Shown here: positions 1 to 5,288 of the stretch, piece after piece
How positions within the stretch are numbered: the first letter of the stretch is position 1
How the letters are laid out: each line of letters starts with the position of its first letter
Origin: an uncultured Oscillospiraceae bacterium
GTDB lineage: Bacteria > Bacillota > Clostridia > Oscillospirales > Oscillospiraceae
DNA: 13,458 nt
Direction of reading: 5' to 3'
Assembly (NCBI GenBank): GCA_949093475.1
Contig: CARXAY010000016.1
Location: 1-13,458 of the forward strand
Made by a program: the position numbers and the translations under genes
The notes under the pieces: model-generated
What the model was told of the DNA's origin: nothing
What the model saw: the letters and a program-made list of their open reading frames with translations, nothing else
Databases searched by the model: none

Positions 1-354
1 ATGGAGCGCAAGGTGTTTCCCGGCTATGTGCTGGTGAAGATGGTCATGACCGATGAGGCGTGGCATCTGGTTCGCAACATCCGGGGTGTCACCGGCTTCG
101 TGGGCGAGGGCAGCAACAAGCCCATCCCCCTCACCGACGAGGAGATCGCCCAACTGGGCGTGGAAAAGAAGGAGATCGAGGTCTCCTATGCGCTGGGCGA
201 CAGCGTGAAGATCACCGACGGCGCGCTGGAATCCTTCTTGGGCACGGTGGAGGAGATCGATCTGGAACGCGGAAAGGTCAGCGTGAAGGTCTCCATGTTC
301 GGCCGGGATACCCCGGTGGAGCTGGAGCTGGATCAGATCGAGCGCATCGACTGA
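1..354 (+). CDS. nusG: Transcription termination/antitermination factor NusG, 5'-truncated by the window edge
   Basis: NusG binds RNA polymerase and modulates elongation, pausing and Rho-dependent termination, and can link transcription to translation. The 117 visible residues contain the end of the NGN domain (KVFPGYVLVKM at 4-14, then RNIRGVTGFVG at 26-36) and a complete KOW domain (about 63-116, with GDSVKITDGALESFLGTVEE). NusG is usually about 170-180 residues, so roughly the first 55-60 codons lie upstream of the window. The ATG at base 1 encodes an internal methionine and is not the start. The position directly before rplK is the standard nusG-rplK order. Identification is secure from the two domains plus synteny; only the true start is unseen. 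Confidence 0.96.
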   Translation: MERKVFPGYVLVKMVMTDEAWHLVRNIRGVTGFVGEGSNKPIPLTDEEIAQLGVEKKEIEVSYALGDSVKITDGALESFLGTVEEIDLERGKVSVKVSMFGRDTPVELELDQIERID

Positions 355-401
355 CCGTCCGAACGGCACGAAGCGGACGATCCAAAGAGAAAGCTGGAAC
401 A

Positions 402-434
402 GTGGGAGGGACGTCATGCGTCCCGTCCAACCAC
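402..434 (+). promoter_or_regulatory. Hairpin in the nusG-rplK intergenic leader, candidate L1-type autoregulatory site
   Basis: The 103-base gap between nusG and rplK contains a two-helix hairpin. The outer stem is GTGG (402-405) with CCAC (431-434). The inner stem is GGGACG (408-413) with CGTCCC (419-424) around a TCATG loop. An asymmetric internal loop separates them (GA opposite GTCCAA). There is no T-run, so this is not a terminator. In E. coli the L11-L1 operon is autoregulated by L1 binding a leader site that resembles its rRNA site, and helices flanking an asymmetric loop fit that kind of site. The regulatory role here is inferred from position and shape only. Confidence 0.45.
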
Positions 435-457
435 ACTATTCGTAGGAGGTGCTTTTT

Positions 458-883
458 GTGGCACAGAAAGTAGTAGGTTACGTCAAGTTACAGATCCCCG
501 CCGGCAAGGCGACTCCCGCGCCCCCTGTTGGCCCTGCTCTGGGTCAGCACGGCATCAACATCGCGGGCTTTACCAAGGAGTTCAACGAGCGCACCAAGAA
601 TGACATGGGCATGATCATCCCCGTGGTCATCACCGTGTACGCCGACCGCTCCTTTACCTTCATTACCAAGACTCCCCCCGCGGCTGTCCTCATCAAGAAG
701 GCCTGCAACATCGAGAAGGCCTCCGGCGTCCCCAACAAGGAGAAGGTCGCCACCATCAGCAAAGAGGATGTTCGCAAGATCGCCGAGACCAAGATGCCTG
801 ATCTGAACGCTGGTAGCATCGAGGCCGCCATGAGCATGATCGCCGGGACTGCCCGCTCCATGGGCGTCGTGGTGGGCGACTAA
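458..883 (+). CDS. rplK: 50S ribosomal protein L11
   Basis: L11 binds the GTPase-associated centre of 23S rRNA with the L10-L12 stalk and takes part in factor binding and the stringent response. The 141-residue product has the usual family length. It shows the N-terminal proline-rich segment PAPPVGPALGQHG (about 20-32) where thiostrepton-type antibiotics act, followed by the C-terminal RNA-binding domain. The start is GTG at 458, because AGGAGG (444-449) sits 8 bases upstream and the product then begins MAQKVVGYVKL as in homologues. An in-frame GTG at 449 overlaps the ribosome binding site and is rejected. The gene lies 15 bases before rplA and is co-transcribed with it. Confidence 0.98.
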   Translation: MAQKVVGYVKLQIPAGKATPAPPVGPALGQHGINIAGFTKEFNERTKNDMGMIIPVVITVYADRSFTFITKTPPAAVLIKKACNIEKASGVPNKEKVATISKEDVRKIAETKMPDLNAGSIEAAMSMIAGTARSMGVVVGD

Positions 884-898
884 AGGAGGGTTTGACAC

Positions 899-1591
899 AT
901 GAGCAGAGGTAAGAAGTATGTAGACAGCGCCAAGCTCATCGACCGCGCTGTGCAGTACGACGTGGCCGAGGCCATGGAGCTGGTGGTCAAGACCGCTTCC
1001 GCCAAGTTCGACGAGACGGTGGAGCTTCATGTGAAGCTGGGCGTTGACTCCCGTCACGCCGACCAGCAGGTGCGCGGCGCCATCGTTCTCCCCCACGGCA
1101 CCGGCAAGACCCAGCGCGTGCTGGTCTTTGCCAAGGGCGACAAGGCCGAGGAGGCCAAGGCCGCCGGCGCTGACTATGTGGGCGAGATGGACATGGTGGA
1201 GAAGATCCAGAAGGAAAACTGGTTCGACTACGACGTGGTGGTCGCCACCCCCGACATGATGGGTCTGGTGGGCCGTTTGGGTAAGGTTCTGGGCCCCAAG
1301 GGCCTGATGCCCTCCCCCAAGGCCGGCACGGTGTCCCCCAACGTGGGTCAGGCCGTGACCGAGATCAAAGCCGGTAAGGTGGAGTACCGTCTGGACAAGA
1401 CCAACATCATCCACTGCCCCATCGGCAAGGTGTCCTTCGGTGCGCAGAAGTTGACCGACAACTTCAACGCCATCATGGGCGCGATCATCAAGGCCAAGCC
1501 CGCCGCCGCCAAGGGCCAGTACGTGCGCTCCTGCGTGTGCGCCGCCACCATGGGCCCCGGCGTGAAGCTGAACGCCGCAAAATTGGTGTAA
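899..1591 (+). CDS. rplA: 50S ribosomal protein L1
   Basis: L1 forms the mobile stalk at the ribosomal E site, helps release deacylated tRNA, and in many bacteria represses its own L11-L1 mRNA. The 230-residue product has the usual length and carries the family signature LGKVLGPKGLMPSPKAGTV at about 127-145, plus the typical start SRGKKYVDS. AAAGGAGGG (882-890) precedes the ATG at good spacing, 15 bases after rplK stops. A strong terminator follows 30 bases after the stop, so this transcript ends here and does not run into rplJ. That differs from the common rplK-rplA-rplJ-rplL arrangement. Confidence 0.98.
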   Translation: MSRGKKYVDSAKLIDRAVQYDVAEAMELVVKTASAKFDETVELHVKLGVDSRHADQQVRGAIVLPHGTGKTQRVLVFAKGDKAEEAKAAGADYVGEMDMVEKIQKENWFDYDVVVATPDMMGLVGRLGKVLGPKGLMPSPKAGTVSPNVGQAVTEIKAGKVEYRLDKTNIIHCPIGKVSFGAQKLTDNFNAIMGAIIKAKPAAAKGQYVRSCVCAATMGPGVKLNAAKLV

Positions 1592-1621
1592 GAAGCGCGA
1601 GCGTGACAACAAAACGCAGTC

Positions 1622-1656
1622 AAAACAGGGACAGCCAACGGCTGTCCCTGTTTTTT
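1622..1656 (+). terminator. Intrinsic terminator after rplA
   Basis: A perfect 12-bp stem, ACAGGGACAGCC (1625-1636) with GGCTGTCCCTGT (1640-1651), closes an AAC loop. It is extended by A-T pairs (1622-1624 with 1652-1654) and a six-T run at 1651-1656. It ends the rplKA transcript and separates it from the inserted lipoprotein/CPBP unit. Confidence 0.93.
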
Positions 1657-1660
1657 GCTG

Positions 1661-1689
1661 TTGTGGAATGGGGAAAGTCCTGTTATAAT
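1661..1689 (+). promoter_or_regulatory. Sigma-A promoter of the lipoprotein/CPBP unit
   Basis: The -35 box is TTGTGG (1661-1666), followed by a 17-base spacer and a perfect TATAAT (1684-1689) preceded by TGT, an extended -10. The predicted transcript starts near 1696, about 18 bases before the chosen ATG. It begins directly after the rplA terminator, showing that the next two genes have their own transcription. Confidence 0.8.
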
Positions 1690-1713
1690 GAGGAAAAAAC
1701 AAGAAGGATGGGG

Positions 1714-2685
1714 ATGGGCGTGAAAAGGAACGTGCTTTGGTGGATGGTGACCACTGCGCTGTGCCTGACGCTGGCAGGCTGCAGGGCGAAGGAGCAGCAG
1801 GTGATTCCAACGCCGCAACCCTCCGCCATCCCGGAGGCGACAGTCACACCCGCGCCTACACCCACGCCTACGCCTGAACCGACACCGACCCCCGCGCCTT
1901 GGGAGACTGACCCCAAGGGGTACATCATGGGCTGGCTGGACGAGCTGCTGGACGGAGAAAAGATATACGTCCGCTTTTGGATTCACCCGGGCAGCGGGCC
2001 GACCCCGACAATCTGGCCGACGGAGTTCGGAGAGACCGTCCGGACACTGTTTGAGGAACTGGACTGGGACGGCGCAAAGCTACTGACATGGGAGGAACAG
2101 GAGGCCGAGGATGAGTCGTGGGTCAACATACCGGGGGCATACGGCGTTACGTTGAATGATGAGGACTGGTTGGGAGAGGGCTATTTCAGTCTCAACCTCA
2201 ACAGCAGGGTGATCCGTGTGAATTGGGAAGACGACCAGCTCTATTTCCTCGTGCCCGGCGCGGAGAAGCTGTGTACCAAGCTCGCCGACCTGTCGCCATC
2301 GGTGTATGTGAATATGGGCCGCACCAGAGTTCCGGCGCAAGAAAGCAAGAAGGCTACCCTCAAGCTCTATCTGGAGACCGCTTTGGAGCGGACAAAGGGG
2401 CTGGGCCACATTTCCGACTACGAGCTGCGCCATTACGCGGTGGTGACGGAGCAGAGGGAGGACGGAACATGGATCGAGGAGGACGGCGCAGCGGTGGAGA
2501 GCGGAGAAGAAGGGGAATATACGGGCTTCACCTATACTGCCACCTTCGCCTACAAGCCCGCAAACCCCCAGTCGGCCTATTGGCAGGACTACACCGCCGA
2601 TGAGGAGGGCTGGCTGGAGGTAGACCTCGATTACGGCGAGGGATTGAGCTACGACGAACGCGACGGCTGCTACGGGATGTATTGA
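1714..2685 (+). CDS. Putative lipoprotein with a Pro/Thr linker, function unknown
   Basis: I do not recognise the family of the 323-residue product. Residues 1-22 form a type II signal peptide: a basic VKRN, a hydrophobic core and the lipobox LAGC with Cys23 as the lipidation site. Residues 31-62 are a Pro/Thr/Ala/Glu linker (PTPTPEPTPTPAP and similar), as in surface lipoproteins that hold a domain away from the membrane. The rest is an acidic, Trp/Tyr-rich soluble region (DWLGEGYFSLNLNSRVIRV, then a C-terminal stretch rich in Asp, Glu, Gly and Tyr). I chose ATG 1714 because AAGAAGG (1701-1707) lies 6 bases upstream; ATG 1708 and GTG 1720 are alternatives. The stop lies 9 bases before the CPBP gene, suggesting one transcript and possibly a shared envelope role. 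Confidence 0.82.
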   Translation: MGVKRNVLWWMVTTALCLTLAGCRAKEQQVIPTPQPSAIPEATVTPAPTPTPTPEPTPTPAPWETDPKGYIMGWLDELLDGEKIYVRFWIHPGSGPTPTIWPTEFGETVRTLFEELDWDGAKLLTWEEQEAEDESWVNIPGAYGVTLNDEDWLGEGYFSLNLNSRVIRVNWEDDQLYFLVPGAEKLCTKLADLSPSVYVNMGRTRVPAQESKKATLKLYLETALERTKGLGHISDYELRHYAVVTEQREDGTWIEEDGAAVESGEEGEYTGFTYTATFAYKPANPQSAYWQDYTADEEGWLEVDLDYGEGLSYDERDGCYGMY

Positions 2686-2694
2686 CGGGGTGGT

Positions 2695-3369
2695 ATGATG
2701 GAAAACACACGGGAACGCGCGAAACGAGGTATGCTGCTGGTATATGTTTTGACGTTCTACAGTGTGTGGACACTGTGGGAGTTTTGGGGCAGGGGAGCGG
2801 TGGACAGCGTGATCCCTGACCCGTTTCTCTCCCAGCTGGTTAAGTCAGGCGTTATCAAGAATCTGGTCTGGGCGCTTCCAGCAATTTTACTTGTGCGGCG
2901 TTTTGGATCGGATATGCACATCACCTTAAAAGAAATGTTTACCGCAAAGGTGAACTGGCTGAAGTTTTTGCCGGTTTTTGCCGCGTTTACGGTCTATATC
3001 TGCGGCGGCTCTATCCTGAGAAATGGGCGTCTCGCGGTTTCTGACGGGTTTGAGCCGCATCAGCTCATTACCGTTCTCTTTGTGGGGCTGACCGAAGAAC
3101 TGGTGTTTCGAGGCTGGCTGCTCAACGCCACGGTCAAGGAAGGAAAGAAGTGGCCTCATGTTCTGCTGAACGCGGTCATGTTTCTGGCAATTCATTTCCC
3201 AAAGTGGCTCTGTTCGGGAACTTTTGTCAGCAGTTTCGCCAGTTTGGCGTTTTTGGAGGTGATGGCGCTGAGCGCGGTTTTCAGCTGGAGTTTTTTGAAA
3301 AGCCGCAGTATCCTTGTGCCCATCGCCCTGCATATGTATTGGGATCTGCTGGTGTTTTTGCTGATCTGA
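2695..3369 (+). CDS. CPBP-family intramembrane metalloprotease (CAAX protease/Abi-like)
   Basis: This is a 224-residue polytopic membrane protein with hydrophobic segments near 12-30, 52-68, 88-104, 122-133, 155-168, 176-200 and 206-224. It has the CPBP (PF02517) motifs: EELVFRG with Glu134, Glu135 and Arg139; His167 in AIHFPKW; and His213/Asp217 in HMYWD at the position of the usual HxxxN/D. All predicted active-site residues are present. Family members include the eukaryotic CAAX endopeptidase Rce1 and bacterial proteins linked to bacteriocin self-immunity, but most have unknown substrates. GGGGTGG (2687-2693) is the ribosome binding site; ATG 2698 would be slightly better spaced than ATG 2695. 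Its codons end in A/T more often than those of the ribosomal genes. The adjacent lipoprotein is a possible partner or substrate, by inference only. Confidence 0.88.
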   Translation: MMENTRERAKRGMLLVYVLTFYSVWTLWEFWGRGAVDSVIPDPFLSQLVKSGVIKNLVWALPAILLVRRFGSDMHITLKEMFTAKVNWLKFLPVFAAFTVYICGGSILRNGRLAVSDGFEPHQLITVLFVGLTEELVFRGWLLNATVKEGKKWPHVLLNAVMFLAIHFPKWLCSGTFVSSFASLAFLEVMALSAVFSWSFLKSRSILVPIALHMYWDLLVFLLI

Positions 3370-3397
3370 CAGCAGAACACGCTCTTGAAAGAAAGTG

Positions 3398-3426
3398 TTG
3401 ACAAATCAAGAGGAAACTGCTATAAT
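3398..3426 (+). promoter_or_regulatory. Perfect-consensus sigma-A promoter for rplJL
   Basis: TTGACA (3398-3403), a 17-base spacer and TATAAT (3421-3426) match the full consensus, and TGC just before the -10 adds an extended -10. Transcription should start near 3433, at the head of the L10 leader. Such a strong promoter fits a highly expressed ribosomal operon throttled by attenuation downstream. Confidence 0.94.
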
Positions 3427-3432
3427 TCCCTT

Positions 3433-3547
3433 TGTGTTCTGAGACAGCAGGTGCGAAAGCGTAAGTCCTGCCGAGAATGCAGCAATGAAATGACCGCTTT
3501 TTCGTGCTGTTTTCGTGTGCTGGAACACGAAAGCGGCATTTTTATTT
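3433..3547 (+). promoter_or_regulatory. Ribosomal protein L10 leader (attenuator RNA upstream of rplJL)
   Basis: Between the promoter and rplJ lies a structured leader of about 130 bases. Its core is the stem GCAGG (3447-3451) with CCTGC (3467-3471), enclosing a small GC-GAAA-GC hairpin (3453-3460), with flanking GAGA and CCGAG elements like those of the Firmicute L10 leader. It ends in a terminator hairpin. CAGCA (3480-3484) can pair with TGCTG (3505-3509) in the terminator 5' arm and would act as an antiterminator. In Bacillus subtilis, L10(L12)4 binding to this type of leader favours termination. The class call rests on position and core layout; the exact antiterminator pairing is inferred. 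Confidence 0.85.
3494..3547 (+). terminator. Attenuator terminator inside the L10 leader
   Basis: CCGCTTTTTCGTG (3494-3506) can pair with CACGAAAGCGG (3526-3536) with a two-base bulge. A shorter inner hairpin, TTTCGTGT (3511-3518) with ACACGAAA (3525-3532), is an alternative. A T-rich tract follows (TTTTT 3539-3543, then ATTT). It ends 18 bases before the rplJ ATG and before its ribosome binding site, as expected for transcription attenuation. Confidence 0.82.
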
Positions 3548-3565
3548 GACGGAGGTGAATCAAAT

Positions 3566-4192
3566 ATGCCTAACGCGAAAGTACTGAGCGAGAAGAAGGC
3601 TGTGGTCGCCGCTCTGGAGGAGAAGCTGAAGAGCGCCGCTTCCGGTGTGCTGGTGGACTACAAGGGCATCACCGTGGCCGAGGACACCGAGCTTCGTGAG
3701 GAGCTGCGTAAGAACGGCGTGGACTACGGCGTGGTGAAGAATACTCTGGTGCGCTTTGCTCTGGACGACGCGGGCCTCAACGAGCTGGACGAGGTGCTTC
3801 ACGGCACGACCGCTCTGGCGGTGAGCGCCGAAGACCCCATCGCCCCCATGCGAGTGATCAACAAGTTCTCCAAGAAGTTCAACGGCGAGAAGTTCATCAT
3901 CAAGGCCGGGTTTATGGACGGCAAGGTGCTGCCCATCAACGACATCATGGCTCTGGCCGATCTGCCCTCCAAGGAGGTGCTGCTGGCCCAGATGATGGGA
4001 ACGATGCTGGCGCCCATCACCAAGCTGGCTATCGTCATCAAGGCCATCGCCGAGAATGGCGGCGCATCCGCCGCTGCTCCTGCGGCTGCCGAGGCTTCTG
4101 CTGAGCCCGCGCCTGCCGCCGAGGCCGCTCCTGCGGCTGAGGAAGCCCCCGCTGAGGCTCCTGCCGCCGAGGAAACTCCCGCTGCGGAGTGA
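3566..4192 (+). CDS. rplJ: 50S ribosomal protein L10 with an extended acidic Ala/Pro tail
   Basis: L10 anchors the L7/L12 dimers to the ribosome and, as L10(L12)4, represses its own mRNA through the leader. Residues 1-166 are a full L10: start MPNAKVLSEKKAVV, the VDYKGITVAE segment (30-39), VVKNTLVRFA (56-65), and the C-terminal helix that holds L12 ending about IAENGG (161-166). Residues 167-208 are an added tail of almost only Ala, Pro and Glu with no Lys or Arg. The total of 208 residues exceeds the usual 165-175 or so. ATG 3566 is chosen because GGAGGTGA (3551-3558) lies 7 bases upstream and the N-terminus matches homologues; the 17 in-frame codons upstream overlap the attenuator. The stop is followed 43 bases later by rplL. 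Confidence 0.97.
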   Translation: MPNAKVLSEKKAVVAALEEKLKSAASGVLVDYKGITVAEDTELREELRKNGVDYGVVKNTLVRFALDDAGLNELDEVLHGTTALAVSAEDPIAPMRVINKFSKKFNGEKFIIKAGFMDGKVLPINDIMALADLPSKEVLLAQMMGTMLAPITKLAIVIKAIAENGGASAAAPAAAEASAEPAPAAEAAPAAEEAPAEAPAAEETPAAE

Positions 4193-4235
4193 TCCAAATC
4201 AACACAAACACAATTCATTTAGGAGGTAAGTAAAA

Positions 4236-4616
4236 ATGGCAAGCGAGAAAATCACCGCTTTGGTGGAAGAGGTCAAGGGTTTGACCGTTCTGGAGCTGAA
4301 CGACTTCGTGAAGGCTCTTGAGGAAGAGTTCGGCGTGTCCGCCGCCGCTATGGCTGCTCCTGCCGCTGGCGGCGCTGCTGCTGGTGGCGCTGCTGCCGAG
4401 GAGAAGACCGAGTTCGACGTGGTTCTGGCTGAGGTCGGCGCTGAGAAGATCAAGGTCATCAAGGCTGTCCGTGAGATCACCGGTCTGGGTCTGGCTGAGG
4501 CCAAGGCTCTGGTCGAGGCCGCGCCCAAGGCTGTCAAGGAGGCCGTGGGTAAGGACGACGCCGAGGAGATGAAGAAGAAGCTGGAAGAGGCCGGCGCCAA
4601 GGTCGAGCTCAAGTAA
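4236..4616 (+). CDS. rplL: 50S ribosomal protein L7/L12
   Basis: L7/L12 forms the flexible stalk that recruits and activates translation GTPases. The 126-residue product shows the N-terminal dimerisation domain (1-33, MASEKITALVEEVKGLTVLE), an Ala/Gly/Pro hinge (about 36-55), and the C-terminal factor-binding domain with EFDVVL, KIKVIKAVREITGLGLAEAK and KKLEEAGAKVELK. AGGAGG (4221-4226) stands 9 bases before the ATG. It is co-transcribed with rplJ and ends at a terminator. rpoB, which commonly follows rplL, is absent from this position. Confidence 0.99.
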   Translation: MASEKITALVEEVKGLTVLELNDFVKALEEEFGVSAAAMAAPAAGGAAAGGAAAEEKTEFDVVLAEVGAEKIKVIKAVREITGLGLAEAKALVEAAPKAVKEAVGKDDAEEMKKKLEEAGAKVELK

Positions 4617-4640
4617 TTCTGCTCCTTCTACACAACAGGA

Positions 4641-4674
4641 AAAAACAGGTCGCCCTGAGGGGCGGCCTGTTTTT
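4641..4674 (+). terminator. Intrinsic terminator after rplL
   Basis: An 11-bp stem with one G-U pair, ACAGGTCGCCC (4645-4655) with GGGCGGCCTGT (4660-4670), closes a TGAG loop. A upstream and T downstream (TTTTT 4670-4674) complete it. It ends the rplJL transcript 24 bases after the stop codon. Confidence 0.93.
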
Positions 4675-4690
4675 ATATGCGGCTGCATAC

Positions 4691-4719
4691 TTGACAGCAG
4701 GGGAGAAAATACCTATAAT
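4691..4719 (+). promoter_or_regulatory. Perfect-consensus sigma-A promoter for greA-lysS
   Basis: TTGACA (4691-4696), a 17-base spacer and TATAAT (4714-4719) match the consensus exactly. The predicted start near 4726 gives a leader of about 60 bases before greA. The leader can form a small hairpin (GCCCTC 4738-4743 with GAGGGC 4754-4759), but no known riboswitch is evident. Confidence 0.92.
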
Positions 4720-4785
4720 AGTACGAACGACTGTTTTGCCCTCGGCTCGTGGGGAGGGCATGACGAGAAAGGTGTGTGATGGGCC

Positions 4786-5259
4786 ATGGCGAAGGAATTT
4801 AAGTTGAGCGCTCAGCGCTTGGAGGCACTGAAGGAAGAACTCAATTATCTCAAGACCGTGCGCGAAAAGGAGGTAGCCGACCAGATCAAGGAGGCGCGTT
4901 CCTTTGGCGACCTGTCGGAGAACAGCGAATACGACGAGGCAAAAAATGAGCAGGGCAAGCTCTATTCCCGCATTGCGGAGATCGAGAACATTTTGAGCAA
5001 CTATGTGGTCATCGAGGATCACGAAAAAGACCCCGATGCCGTGCGCCTTGGCAGCCGCATCACTGTGCTGGATCTGGAGTTCAAGGAAGAGGAGACCTAT
5101 CAGGTGGTCGGTTCGCAGGAAGCCGATCCCATGAACGGCAAGATCTCGGAGGAATCCCCCTTTGGCAGGGCACTGATCGGCCACAAGGTGGGAGAAAAGG
5201 TGACGGTGGAGTCGCCCAGCGGCCCTGTCCGCTATGAGATCAAGAAGGTCACGCGCTGA
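4786..5259 (+). CDS. greA: Transcription elongation factor GreA
   Basis: GreA enters the RNA polymerase secondary channel and stimulates cleavage of the extruded 3' RNA in backtracked complexes. The 157-residue product has the N-terminal coiled coil (about 5-75) with the acidic tip DLSENSEYDEAKNEQ, where Asp42 and Glu45 match E. coli Asp41 and Glu44. The C-terminal FKBP-like domain follows (YQVVGSQEADP, ISEESPFGRALIGHKVGE). The ATG at 4786 gives the family N-terminus MAKEFKLS. Its ribosome binding site is weak (AAAGGTG, about 12 bases upstream), and a nearby ATG at 4779 is out of frame. greA ends 29 bases before lysS, an arrangement I recall as common in Clostridia. Confidence 0.98.
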   Translation: MAKEFKLSAQRLEALKEELNYLKTVREKEVADQIKEARSFGDLSENSEYDEAKNEQGKLYSRIAEIENILSNYVVIEDHEKDPDAVRLGSRITVLDLEFKEEETYQVVGSQEADPMNGKISEESPFGRALIGHKVGEKVTVESPSGPVRYEIKKVTR

Positions 5260-5288
5260 AACGCACCAAGGATAAAGGAGCGATCAAA

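Noticed and set aside
488..1810. Long minus-strand open frame antisense to rplK and rplA
   Set aside because: It mirrors the GC-rich codon pattern of two certain ribosomal genes, is His/Leu/Gly-rich and matches no family.
3376..3399. AACAC/GTGTT inverted repeat between the CPBP gene and the rplJ promoter
   Set aside because: Only 5 bp with a long loop and no T-run; it overlaps the -35 box. I do not call it a terminator or operator, though it leaves the CPBP gene without a clear terminator.
4720..4785. T-box or riboswitch before greA-lysS
   Set aside because: The leader is only about 60 bases and lacks T-box elements and a terminator; only a small hairpin is seen.
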